A DNA stretch of 6,586 nucleotides from SIG510 sp045540975 (GTDB lineage: Bacteria; Bacillota; Clostridia; Oscillospirales; JAAYXM01): NCBI GenBank assembly GCA_045540975.1, contig JAZQIE010000146.1, positions 1 to 6,586 of the forward strand, in the 5' to 3' direction. Of the stretch, positions 1-5,500 are shown in pieces (position 1 is the stretch's first letter; every line of letters begins with the position of its first letter). The position numbers and the translations under genes are program-made. Under the pieces are notes generated by a model, which was given only the letters and a program-made list of their open reading frames with translations, had not been told where the DNA came from and searched no databases.

Positions 1-686
1 CTACGATCCGACTTTCCACTGTTCATTTTCATCAAAAGTGCGGCAGAATCATCTGCAGAATATTTAAATGTCTGATTCTGAGCAAAGCAACTTATATATT
101 CTGCCTTTGTTCCGCTTATATACTGAAGCAAATCTATACAATGAATTCCCATATCCATCAAAGCACCGCCGCCGGATTTTTTCTTATCCTGTCGCCAGTT
201 ACCGGGAATTTCAGGATACCAGCATGTAAGCTGTGCACGCATCGAAACAATACTTCCTAATTTGCCTTCCTCTATAAGGTGCTTAATTTTCTGATGATAT
301 GATGAAAAACGCATCATCAGACCAACGCCAAGTTTTACACCGTTTTTTCTGCAAATATCCGCGATTTCCTGCGACTGTGCAACGGAAAGTCCCATTGGTT
401 TCTCAAGTAAGATATGTTTTTTTGCCTGAGCTGCAAGCACAGCCTGCTCCTTATGACAAAAAACAGGTGATGCAATATATACAGCGTCGATTTCATCAAG
501 TGCAAGAACTTCTTCAACTGTTCCGAAAGCATATTTTGCACCGAATTCCTCTTTTACTTTTTCTGCAACATCAATATTGGTGTCCATAACAGCCGTAAGC
601 TCACTGTTTTCAGACAGCATCATTCCGGGAATTGTTCTTCTGTAAGCAATGCCGCCGCATCCGATAACTCCCCATTTTATCTTCAT
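1..686 (-). CDS. Gfo/Idh/MocA-family NAD(P)-dependent oxidoreductase, C-terminus cut by window edge
   Basis: The reading frame starts at ATG 686-684 and stays open for 228 codons to the left edge, so the C-terminal part is missing. The N-terminal Rossmann fold carries the dinucleotide-binding motif GCGGIA (residues 9-14). An acidic Asp35 at the end of the second strand suggests NAD(H) preference. The family EKP motif is at 95-97 (LLEKPM). The catalytic-domain signature GGGALMDMGIHCID lies at 172-185, with Asp178 and His182 at the usual proton-relay positions. Family members oxidise or reduce sugar and cyclitol hydroxyls in the cytoplasm. GGAGGG at 694-699 lies 7 nt before the start, in the 17-nt gap after the aminotransferase stop, so the two genes are almost certainly co-transcribed. 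The pairing suggests it makes the keto substrate for the transaminase. The gene is AT-rich, unlike pspC and most of the aminotransferase gene. The family call is firm; the substrate is unknown. Confidence 0.93.
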   Translation of the reverse strand, partial: MKIKWGVIGCGGIAYRRTIPGMMLSENSELTAVMDTNIDVAEKVKEEFGAKYAFGTVEEVLALDEIDAVYIASPVFCHKEQAVLAAQAKKHILLEKPMGLSVAQSQEIADICRKNGVKLGVGLMMRFSSYHQKIKHLIEEGKLGSIVSMRAQLTCWYPEIPGNWRQDKKKSGGGALMDMGIHCIDLLQYISGTKAEYISCFAQNQTFKYSADDSAALLMKMNSGKSDR

Positions 687-703
687 TTTATTTCCCTCCG
701 CTT

Positions 704-2011
704 TTATTTACCTGCCTGCATTTCAGCAACTGATTCAAGTACTGCATCTGCCATATACTCAAGCTGTTCATCACTCAATCCGTAAAGCGGCAGATGGGTA
801 AATCTTTTATAAAATACTTCTTCACAATTAGGACAAGTTTTTGCAATTTCATCAGCATTATAGCCCATATCTTCCACTATTTTAAATCTGTAAAGCGGTC
901 CGAAGTGTGCAATCTGTGTTACGCTTTTTTCTTCAAGCTTTTTCTTCAGAACCTGAATATCGCCACCTGCTTTTTGGGGATCAATTTGTAAAAGATACAA
1001 ATGGAAAGTAGGTTTTATATCATCGTTTCCTAAGTCCTGCGGAATGATTGCATCGTTTTCCGCGAAACGCTCGGTGAGGTAAGTCGCCGCAGCACGGCGC
1101 TTTGCGATAATCTCATCGTTACGAGCCACCTGCAGCGAGAGACCCAGACCGCAAATTTCGGTCGGGGAATAGTTGAGCGCGACAAACGGCTTCTCTTTTC
1201 CGGGAATCGGGGTGATGTTATACAGCCAATCCTTAATCGGGCAGGAGAAATCCATACCCAAAAAGCGCGCACGCTTCATGTGGTCAAGGAAATTCGGGAT
1301 GGTGGTGGTCACGATACCGCCCTCACCAAACGAAGTGATGTTCTTAACCTCGTGCATGGAAAATGCCGCAAAATGACCCATGGTGCCCAGCTTCTTGCCC
1401 TTGTACTCCGCACCAAAGCCGTGCGCCGCATCTTCCAACACCAAAATATCATGCTGCTTTGCAAGCTCCAAAATCGGGTCCAAATCCACAGGATAACCGC
1501 CCAGATGCACCGGCACAATCATCTTGGTCTTCGGAGTGATTTTGCGCGCAACGTCCGCCGGGTCCATATTCAGGGTGCGCGGGTCAACATCCGCAAACAC
1601 CAGCTTCGCACCCACACCGAGCGGATACGCCATGGTCGCCACAAAGGTAATCGCAGGGACAATGACCTCATCCCCCGGGCCGATGCCCGCGTACTTGTAT
1701 GCAATTTCAAAGCCGCTGGTCGCGTTGGTGACAAACACCGAGGTGTCAATGCCGAGGTACTCGTTGCAAGCAGCCTCCGCCTCTTCCACCTTCACACCCG
1801 TGGAAAGCTTTCCCGGAGGGGTCGCAATCTCGGAAAGGGGCTTGATTGCATCCCAAACCTTGAGGAGTGCCTCATCGTACTCAGCACCCTGCCCCTGCAT
1901 CATGAAGCGAATCATTTCCATCAAATCTGCCGCATTGTAGTTTTCACCAACTGCCGCCCAAGGCACCTTGGTATCGCCCGTGTTGTAACGGAAGTCCGTC
2001 GATTTTTTCAT
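704..2011 (-). CDS. DegT/DnrJ/EryC1/StrS-family PLP-dependent sugar aminotransferase
   Basis: A 435-aa fold-type I PLP enzyme, expected to transfer an amino group (usually from glutamate or glutamine) to a keto-sugar or keto-cyclitol in the cytoplasm. Visible family marks are NATSGFEIAY at 96-105 (phosphate-binding loop), GDEVIVPAITFVAT at 113-126, LEDAAHGFGAEY at 192-203 with Asp194 (contacts the PLP pyridine nitrogen), and HEVKNITSFGEGG at 220-232 with the Schiff-base Lys223. The C-terminal RFTHLPLY motif is at 403-410. About 50-60 residues precede the usual family start, making it longer than the common ~370-400 aa. AAAAAGGAG at 2020-2028 lies 8 nt before the ATG and overlaps the pspC stop, so translational coupling is likely. 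The first ~325 codons are GC-rich and the last ~110 AT-rich, as if two alleles were joined. An oxidoreductase follows after 17 nt. The substrate cannot be assigned. Confidence 0.93.
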   Translation of the reverse strand: MKKSTDFRYNTGDTKVPWAAVGENYNAADLMEMIRFMMQGQGAEYDEALLKVWDAIKPLSEIATPPGKLSTGVKVEEAEAACNEYLGIDTSVFVTNATSGFEIAYKYAGIGPGDEVIVPAITFVATMAYPLGVGAKLVFADVDPRTLNMDPADVARKITPKTKMIVPVHLGGYPVDLDPILELAKQHDILVLEDAAHGFGAEYKGKKLGTMGHFAAFSMHEVKNITSFGEGGIVTTTIPNFLDHMKRARFLGMDFSCPIKDWLYNITPIPGKEKPFVALNYSPTEICGLGLSLQVARNDEIIAKRRAAATYLTERFAENDAIIPQDLGNDDIKPTFHLYLLQIDPQKAGGDIQVLKKKLEEKSVTQIAHFGPLYRFKIVEDMGYNADEIAKTCPNCEEVFYKRFTHLPLYGLSDEQLEYMADAVLESVAEMQAGK

Positions 2012-2019
2012 GTTTCTGT

Positions 2020-2028
2020 CTCCTTTTT
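2020..2028 (-). promoter_or_regulatory. Ribosome binding site of the aminotransferase overlapping the pspC stop codon
   Basis: On the minus strand AAAAAGGAG sits 8 nt before ATG 2011-2009. Its first bases overlap the TAA of pspC (2029-2027). This fixes the aminotransferase start and implies that ribosomes ending on pspC could reinitiate on the next gene. Confidence 0.8.
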
Positions 2029-2212
2029 AGAGTTCTCTCTTCGGCATCACCAATGCCGCAATAATGTACGCCAAAATCCCCGACCCGCCGAGGCAAACGA
2101 AGAGTACCAAAAGTAAGCGCACCACGGTGGAGTCAATTTCAAAATACTCCGCAATCCCGCCGCACACACCGCACAGCTTCTTGTCGGTCGCGGACAGATA
2201 CAATTTCTTCAT
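2027..2212 (-). CDS. PspC-domain small membrane protein
   Basis: A 61-aa protein made of little more than one PspC domain. The N-terminal part, LYLSATDKKLCGVCGGIAEYF (about residues 4-24), has the family's KxxxGVCGGIAEYF signature. Next come IDSTVVRLL and one hydrophobic segment (about 33-55) that includes the GGSGILAYIIAALVMP stretch typical of the family, ending in a basic tail. It should be a single-pass inner-membrane protein. Full-length PspC proteins in proteobacteria take part in the phage-shock envelope-stress response; the role of the stand-alone miniature forms common in Firmicutes is less clear. The start is supported by AGAGAGG at 2221-2227, 8 nt upstream. It is the first gene of a probable operon with the aminotransferase, 15 nt away, though no functional link between them is evident. 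The family call is firm. Confidence 0.92.
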   Translation of the reverse strand: MKKLYLSATDKKLCGVCGGIAEYFEIDSTVVRLLLVLFVCLGGSGILAYIIAALVMPKREL

Positions 2213-2244
2213 CGGTCACACCTCTCTATCATTGTATTTGTATC

Positions 2245-2273
2245 ATTGTATCACATTCCGCGCGCTCGGTCAA
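2245..2273 (-). promoter_or_regulatory. Sigma-A promoter for the pspC-aminotransferase-oxidoreductase operon
   Basis: Read on the minus strand, the -35 box TTGACC (2273-2268) and -10 box TACAAT (2250-2245) are separated by exactly 17 bp. TGA directly precedes the -10, giving an extended -10. Transcription should start near 2238, leaving a short leader of about 25 nt that contains the pspC ribosome binding site. A second TACAAT lies at 2236-2231 but has no matching -35. Confidence 0.75.
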
Positions 2274-2316
2274 ACCCCAACCTTGCACAAAAAATACCGC
2301 CCACTACCGCCTCACA

Positions 2317-2345
2317 TTGACATTTTCTTGACAACATGCTAAGAT
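2317..2345 (+). promoter_or_regulatory. Strong sigma-A promoter, divergent from the pspC promoter
   Basis: A perfect -35 TTGACA (2317-2322) and a -10 TAAGAT (2340-2345) are 17 bp apart. TGC directly upstream of the -10 makes it an extended -10. A further TTGACA at 2328-2333 has the wrong spacing. The promoter points rightward into a broken short frame and then into the 97-aa membrane protein gene. It may have served a gene since lost, and could now drive the downstream genes by read-through. Confidence 0.72.
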
Positions 2346-2379
2346 GAAATCGGAACAAGCCGCTTAAATTGTTGAAAAA

Positions 2380-2436
2380 CCAAAAGGAGTCCCGCATGGT
2401 CGGACATTTTCGGTCAGCAGTATAAAGCCGCGCATG
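2380..2436 (+). pseudogene. Truncated, frameshifted 5' remnant of a lost gene
   Basis: A strong ribosome binding site, CCAAAAGGAG (2380-2389), is followed 6 nt later by ATG 2396-2398. The same ten bases precede the genes at 2932 and 3565. The ATG frame gives only MVGHFRSAV before a TAA at 2423-2425. The frame one base later reads SDIFGQQYKAAH, which looks more like real protein, and it is closed by a TAA inside the palindrome that begins at 2437. One extra G after the ATG, plus loss of everything past 2436, would explain this. That is inference: the fragment is too short to identify. It could instead be a tiny leader peptide. Confidence 0.35.
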
Positions 2437-2462
2437 TGTAATTGGGGACGTCCCCAATTACA
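2437..2462. repeat. Perfect 26-bp palindrome (half-site TGTAATTGGGGAC)
   Basis: The sequence from 2437 to 2462 equals its own reverse complement, centred between 2449 and 2450 on GACGTC. It lies between the gene remnant and the ribosome binding site of the next gene, which begins where the palindrome ends. It could be the end of a mobile or REP-like element, an operator for a dimeric regulator, or a transcript hairpin controlling access to the ribosome binding site. Its GGGGAC core resembles the arm of the hairpin at 2814-2846, which favours the mobile-element reading. Confidence 0.85.
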
Positions 2463-2478
2463 GAAAGGAGCGTTTCGG

Positions 2479-2772
2479 ATGATTAGAAAAGTATTTTATT
2501 GGATTACCGTTATAAACATCCTTTTTCAAGCGGTAAATATGACAATTGGAAAATATACAACATCTGAACTGGGAGGAATATTAAAATATACTTTCTATGT
2601 TTTCAGGCCGGAATATATGGTTATATCAGGGATTGTTGCTTTTTTTGTTGGTTTAGGAGTTTTGGTATTAATTATTAGATCAATAAAAAACATACGTTTT
2701 TCAGACCTGATTGTGCTACTATTAAATGTAGAATACATAATATTCTATCTTAGACTTATGATGAAACAGTAA
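2479..2772 (+). CDS. Hypothetical small membrane protein (97 aa)
   Basis: I do not recognise a family. ATG 2479 is chosen because AGAAAGGAG (2462-2470) lies 8 nt upstream. An in-frame ATG at 2434 would start before and run through the palindrome and has no binding site. The 97-aa product has three hydrophobic stretches: about residues 5-22 (VFYWITVINILFQAVNM), 46-67 (around MVISGIVAFFVGLGVLVLII) and 74-92 (FSDLIVLLLNVEYIIFYL). Basic residues (RSIKNIR) follow the second segment. It is probably a three-pass inner-membrane protein. The gene is much more AT-rich than pspC or the hydrolase genes and is bracketed by two palindromic elements sharing a GGGAC core, so it may have arrived as a passenger. 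Transcription could come from the promoter at 2317; no promoter of its own is clear. Confidence 0.7.
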   Translation: MIRKVFYWITVINILFQAVNMTIGKYTTSELGGILKYTFYVFRPEYMVISGIVAFFVGLGVLVLIIRSIKNIRFSDLIVLLLNVEYIIFYLRLMMKQ

Positions 2773-2813
2773 GCCACTTGGTGACACACATTTTTTGGTA
2801 GCAGTTAAAAAAA

Positions 2814-2846
2814 GGGACGGTTCTGTCGTCTTGACAGAGCCGCCCC
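2814..2846. repeat. Imperfect inverted repeat, REP-like hairpin
   Basis: A 14-nt left arm (2814-2827, GGGACGGTTCTGTC) and right arm (2833-2846, GACAGAGCCGCCCC) flank a 5-nt loop (2828-2832). Twelve pairs are Watson-Crick, one is a G-T wobble and one an A-C mismatch. Seven A residues (2807-2813) sit just to the left, so a minus-strand transcript would form a hairpin followed by a U tract. No minus-strand gene enters from the right, however. GGGACGG...CCGCCCC hairpins of this look resemble small non-autonomous elements scattered in Firmicutes genomes; that comparison is from general knowledge and was not searched. Confidence 0.7.
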
Positions 2847-2931
2847 CCACCCCACAACTCTCGATTGTATTATAAAAATTTAATGAACAACATTGAAACA
2901 ATTAGTTGAAGTTCCAAAAGGAGACGCAGAT

Positions 2932-3543
2932 ATGAAAAAAATTCTAATCGTCGGCATCGTTCTCTTATTGGTTGTGCTTGGTTGCAGAGCGTATTATGTG
3001 ACAAAGGAAAATAAAGCCATCAACGTCGCAACCGAATACTTGCAAACTCGCTATAAGCAGAGTATGGAGTATCAAACCGCACGGTTTTCTTGGGCCGACC
3101 CGAGTCTTTATCATATATCCTTCTCCCCGAAGGATGATTCCGAGATTGTGTTTGAAGTTTTGGTACAGTCGAATCTGGCCGTATCCGGTCAAGCGGATAA
3201 CTATTTACTGAAACGCTTCGAACATCAAATGTCGGAATTCTTGTCGGGTAAATTCAAAGACGGAACGGTCTCTGTCCATGTCAAGGAGGTCGGTCTCTAT
3301 GCATTCCCAACAGCGGAATCGTTAACCGAGGATATGGATTTGTCTCGGCTCGAAGCAAACATCGAAGACTACGAAATACAAATCCAAGCCCCTTTGGAAA
3401 CGCTTTTTGCACTCATCCAAACGGTAAAGCAAGAGGGGTTTCAGCCAAAACGTATTTTTGTGATACAGAATGAATCAAAAAAAGAAATTGATACATGGCG
3501 TACGGTTTCGAAAACAGAGCTTGCAAAACTCCTCGCTAAATAG
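2932..3543 (+). CDS. Putative lipoprotein or membrane-anchored protein of unknown function (203 aa)
   Basis: No family recognised. The start is ATG 2932, with CCAAAAGGAG at 2914-2923 and an 8-nt gap; an in-frame TTG at 2893 has no comparable site. The N-terminus, MKKILIVGIVLLLVVLGC, is a basic-hydrophobic signal sequence ending in a plausible lipobox (VLGC, Cys18), so the protein is probably lipidated and exposed outside the membrane; an uncleaved anchor is the alternative. Residues ~30-110 alternate helix- and strand-like stretches, e.g. AINVATEYLQTRYKQSMEYQ, then FSWADPSLYHISFSP and EIVFEVLVQ. This is compatible with a small helix-plus-sheet (cystatin-like) fold, but that is only an impression. 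The C-terminal half is charged (ETLFALIQTVKQEGFQPKRIFVI). The next gene starts 21 nt after its stop with the same binding site, so the two are co-transcribed and may act together at the cell surface. Confidence 0.8.
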   Translation: MKKILIVGIVLLLVVLGCRAYYVTKENKAINVATEYLQTRYKQSMEYQTARFSWADPSLYHISFSPKDDSEIVFEVLVQSNLAVSGQADNYLLKRFEHQMSEFLSGKFKDGTVSVHVKEVGLYAFPTAESLTEDMDLSRLEANIEDYEIQIQAPLETLFALIQTVKQEGFQPKRIFVIQNESKKEIDTWRTVSKTELAKLLAK

Positions 3544-3564
3544 AATCCAAAAGGAGACGTAGGT

Positions 3565-3927
3565 ATGAAAAAACTTTCCCTTTTATTGTCGCTCATGATT
3601 TTATTGTTCTTGATTTTCTGGGGTGTGTCTTTTTTGAAATGCGAATGGCTCACTTCAAGACACGGTGCAGAATTCCTCTCGTTTCCGGAAGTGTCCGCTT
3701 CAACAAAATATAAAGTCCTGTCTTATTCGGAAGATTCTGCCCGCGTTTATTGTGTAAATTTCAACGAGACAAACGGCACAGTCCACCGTTATACAAAACA
3801 AAATGGCGAATGGAAGCATACGCAGTGGGAAGCCGGAGGATGGTCTACAAGTGGATCTGCAGATGACCCGGTATGGCCATATTTATTCGATCAGTGTCTC
3901 TCCCCTCAATACGGAGCTGCAGAGTAG
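3565..3927 (+). CDS. Membrane-anchored small protein of unknown function (120 aa)
   Basis: No family recognised. The start is set by CCAAAAGGAG (3547-3556) with an 8-nt gap before ATG 3565. An N-terminal hydrophobic segment (about residues 4-24, LSLLLSLMILLFLIFWGVSFL) preceded by two lysines acts as a signal anchor; no lipobox fits well. The ~95-residue remainder should face outward. It is rich in strand-forming stretches (KYKVLSYSEDSARVYCVNF, then GTVHRYTKQNGEWKHTQW) and ends in an aromatic motif WSTSGSADDPVWPY at about 93-106. It has two Cys residues outside the anchor, one in VYCV and one near the C-terminus. It follows the putative lipoprotein gene after 21 nt and ends about 40 nt before the shared terminator, so it is the last gene of this transcript. 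Confidence 0.75.
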   Translation: MKKLSLLLSLMILLFLIFWGVSFLKCEWLTSRHGAEFLSFPEVSASTKYKVLSYSEDSARVYCVNFNETNGTVHRYTKQNGEWKHTQWEAGGWSTSGSADDPVWPYLFDQCLSPQYGAAE

Positions 3928-3966
3928 CCGCTCGCACCCCCAATTTTCCATTTACAATTCTCAACT

Positions 3967-3999
3967 AAAAAAGACTCCCATTGGGAGTCTTTTTCGTTT
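3967..3999. terminator. Bidirectional intrinsic terminator between convergent genes
   Basis: A perfect 12-bp stem, AAAAAGACTCCC (3968-3979) with GGGAGTCTTTTT (3983-3994), encloses a 3-nt loop. On the plus strand it runs into TTTTTCGTTTT; on the minus strand the A-rich left arm supplies a matching U tract. It therefore ends both the rightward unknown-gene transcript and the leftward hydrolase transcript, whose stop codon (4001-3999) is only 4 nt away. Confidence 0.9.
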
Positions 4000-5306
4000 T
4001 AAATTCCCGCGACCGTGTAGTCGCAAAGGAATGCTACCCCGTTTTTTTGCAAGGTAAAGCGCATCGGATTGAGCTCGGTCGGGGTGAAGAAGTGGTCTTC
4101 GTCAATCAAATGCACCGTAAATCTGCTTGCATCGAGGTTGGTCGCAAGCTTGATGTCCTCGCCCAAATTCGCAAGCATCACCGCACGGCGCTTCCCGTCG
4201 GTCGCCGCAATCGCATACACCGCCCCGTCCGTGACACACTCTGTCTGTGTTCCAAGCGCGTACAACTCACCAAAGCCGCGGAACGCGTAATACGTGCAGC
4301 ACGGTGTTCTGTCGCGCGGGTCAAACAGCCCCGCATAGTCACTCACGCCGATTGCCGCATCGTAGTAGCACAGCACGTCGGTTTTCGTGTTCTGCATCGC
4401 AAGCATCATCGCCGCCGCGGTCGCACTCGCAAACGAAGTCCCGCGCAGAGACGGGTCGGGCGCGGTGTTCCACTCGTTGAGATGCGACTGCGCATCACCG
4501 TACCCGTATTCCGCGAGTGTTTTTGCCGCATACTCCGCCATCGCGACCGTGCCGTCCGGTTGTGCATAACTGTGCCACGAGAAGAAGTCAAGCGGCGCAC
4601 TCTCCGCCTTGATATGCGTTAAGAATTTGTGGAAATACTCGACAAAGTAGGAAAATCGCGGGCCAACCATTGCCCATGCAGGCGCTTTTTCCCCGATTTC
4701 CGCGTAAAAGCCGCACGAAGCGTATCCACCCACGCAAATGTTCTCCCCAAAGCACGCCTTCAAGTGCTTTGCGGTAGTGACGTAAAGGTCAAAATACTCC
4801 TGCGCGGAGCCAAACCACATCTGCGACTCCTCACCGTCCTCGGGCTCGTTCCAGATTTCCCAGTACTTGATGCCGTAGGTAAATCCGTCCGCCCAGCCCT
4901 CGTTGTAGTGACGGATGATATGCTCGCAAATCCGCGCCCATTTCGCGTTGTCCTTGGGCGGGAAAATCCGATACGCTCGCATCGCGGCGTAGTTTTCAAT
5001 GCTGACCCCCAAGCGGTACACAGGCTCGCAGTTTGCCTTCATCAGCGCCCCAATCAGCCAATCGGTAAAGGTGAAATCATAGGAAGCAGGATCGGTCTCA
5101 TCCGCGTCAAAATCACGGAAGATATTCGGGATATCCACCACACGGAAATCATATGTCCCCAAGGTATCGTGCAAACGCGAATACGGGATATGCGCATCGG
5201 TCAGGTAGCGGAAATAGCAGTCATTCCCAAAGCCGTACAGCGGCGGCTGACCCACCCCGTGCATCGGCTTGATTGTCCCAATCCGTTTTGAAAAGTCAAA
5301 CTTCAT
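3999..5306 (-). CDS. GH39-like glycoside hydrolase, cytoplasmic
   Basis: A 435-aa (beta/alpha)8-barrel glycosidase of clan GH-A, closest in appearance to family 39 (beta-xylosidase/alpha-L-iduronidase type). The acid/base motif is YWEIWNEPE (148-156) with Glu154, and the nucleophile motif is HLNEWNTAP (275-283) with Glu278. Their 124-residue spacing suits GH39 retaining enzymes. Other barrel marks are SRLHDTLG (43-50, early strand), YRLGVSIENY (97-106) and FFSWHSYAQPDG (241-252, conserved His245). Residues from about 350 on look like a small beta-rich C-terminal domain (AVYAIAATDGKRRAVMLANLGE). There is no signal peptide, so it probably acts on imported oligosaccharides or glycosides. GGAGG (5318-5314) lies 7 nt before the ATG. 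No transporter or regulator gene is adjacent within the window. The clan is firm, the family likely, the substrate unknown. Confidence 0.88.
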   Translation of the reverse strand: MKFDFSKRIGTIKPMHGVGQPPLYGFGNDCYFRYLTDAHIPYSRLHDTLGTYDFRVVDIPNIFRDFDADETDPASYDFTFTDWLIGALMKANCEPVYRLGVSIENYAAMRAYRIFPPKDNAKWARICEHIIRHYNEGWADGFTYGIKYWEIWNEPEDGEESQMWFGSAQEYFDLYVTTAKHLKACFGENICVGGYASCGFYAEIGEKAPAWAMVGPRFSYFVEYFHKFLTHIKAESAPLDFFSWHSYAQPDGTVAMAEYAAKTLAEYGYGDAQSHLNEWNTAPDPSLRGTSFASATAAAMMLAMQNTKTDVLCYYDAAIGVSDYAGLFDPRDRTPCCTYYAFRGFGELYALGTQTECVTDGAVYAIAATDGKRRAVMLANLGEDIKLATNLDASRFTVHLIDEDHFFTPTELNPMRFTLQKNGVAFLCDYTVAGI

Positions 5307-5327
5307 AACATCGCCTCCATCGTTTTT

Positions 5328-5356
5328 ATCATACCATACCCACCTCCGCTTGTCTA
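5328..5356 (-). promoter_or_regulatory. Sigma-A promoter of the GH39-like gene
   Basis: Read on the minus strand, TAGACA (5356-5351) and TATGAT (5333-5328) are 17 bp apart, with TGG directly before the -10 (extended -10). Each box has one mismatch to consensus. Transcription would start near 5321, giving a very short leader of about 15 nt that holds little beyond the ribosome binding site. Confidence 0.72.
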
Positions 5357-5390
5357 CACTCCGCTTTTGTTTGATTTTTTGTCGAAGTGT

Positions 5391-5500
5391 GGCAGATTGA
5401 TTTCATCTTCGATGAAATCAATGAATTGCCTTCGGCATGAATTGAAATCAGAGATTTCATGAATTGAGCCTTGCGGCTCATGAATTGCACTTCGTGCATT
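5391..5500. repeat. Modular hairpin array: ATGAATTG direct repeats separated by different palindromes
   Basis: Four exact copies of ATGAATTG start at 5421, 5437, 5459 and 5480, spaced 16, 22 and 21 nt apart. Each gap is filled by a different small inverted repeat. In order, the hairpins are: 5396-5422 (12-bp stem ATTGATTTCATC, loop TTC); 5428-5436 (GCC, loop TTC); 5444-5458 (GAAATC, loop AGA); 5465-5480 (TGAGCC, loop TTGC); 5486-5498 (TGCAC, loop TTC). Arms differ between modules while self-complementarity is kept. The array lies upstream of the GH39-like promoter and past the end of the PHP gene transcript. It does not encode a plausible protein. No function or named family can be given from sequence. 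Confidence 0.85.

Noticed and set aside
1..3. Apparent stop codon (TAG on the minus strand) closing the oxidoreductase at the left edge
   Set aside because: It is out of frame: the reading frame from ATG 686 uses codon 5-3 (CGT) and then runs off the window, so the gene is partial.
1280..2116. Long plus-strand frame of 278 codons opposite the aminotransferase
   Set aside because: It is antisense to a gene with clear catalytic motifs, lacks a ribosome binding site, and its product is rich in Arg and His as expected from a GC-rich shadow frame. It also runs into pspC on the other strand.
2434..2478. Upstream ATG start for the 97-aa membrane protein
   Set aside because: The 15 extra codons translate the palindrome and the ribosome binding site itself, and no binding site precedes the earlier ATG.
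2807..2846. Intrinsic terminator on the minus strand (hairpin followed by a U tract)
   Set aside because: The shape fits, but no minus-strand gene or promoter lies to its right before the plus-strand genes. A repeat-element end explains it better.
2868..2876. TATTAT/TATAAA as a -10 box for the putative lipoprotein gene
   Set aside because: No acceptable -35 lies about 17 bp upstream; that position falls in the C-rich right flank of the hairpin. A weak promoter cannot be excluded but is not supported.
2893..2931. Upstream TTG start extending the putative lipoprotein by 13 codons
   Set aside because: The ribosome binding site CCAAAAGGAG lies inside this extension and serves ATG 2932. The extension would also put charged residues ahead of a standard signal sequence.
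3981..5291. Plus-strand frames of 213 and 220 codons opposite the GH39-like gene
   Set aside because: Both are Arg-rich antisense shadows of a gene with recognisable catalytic glutamates. The first begins within the terminator stem.
5421..5487. CRISPR-like pattern of short direct repeats with variable spacers
   Set aside because: The repeats are only 8 nt and the spacers 8-14 nt, and every spacer is itself a palindrome. No cas gene or leader is present.
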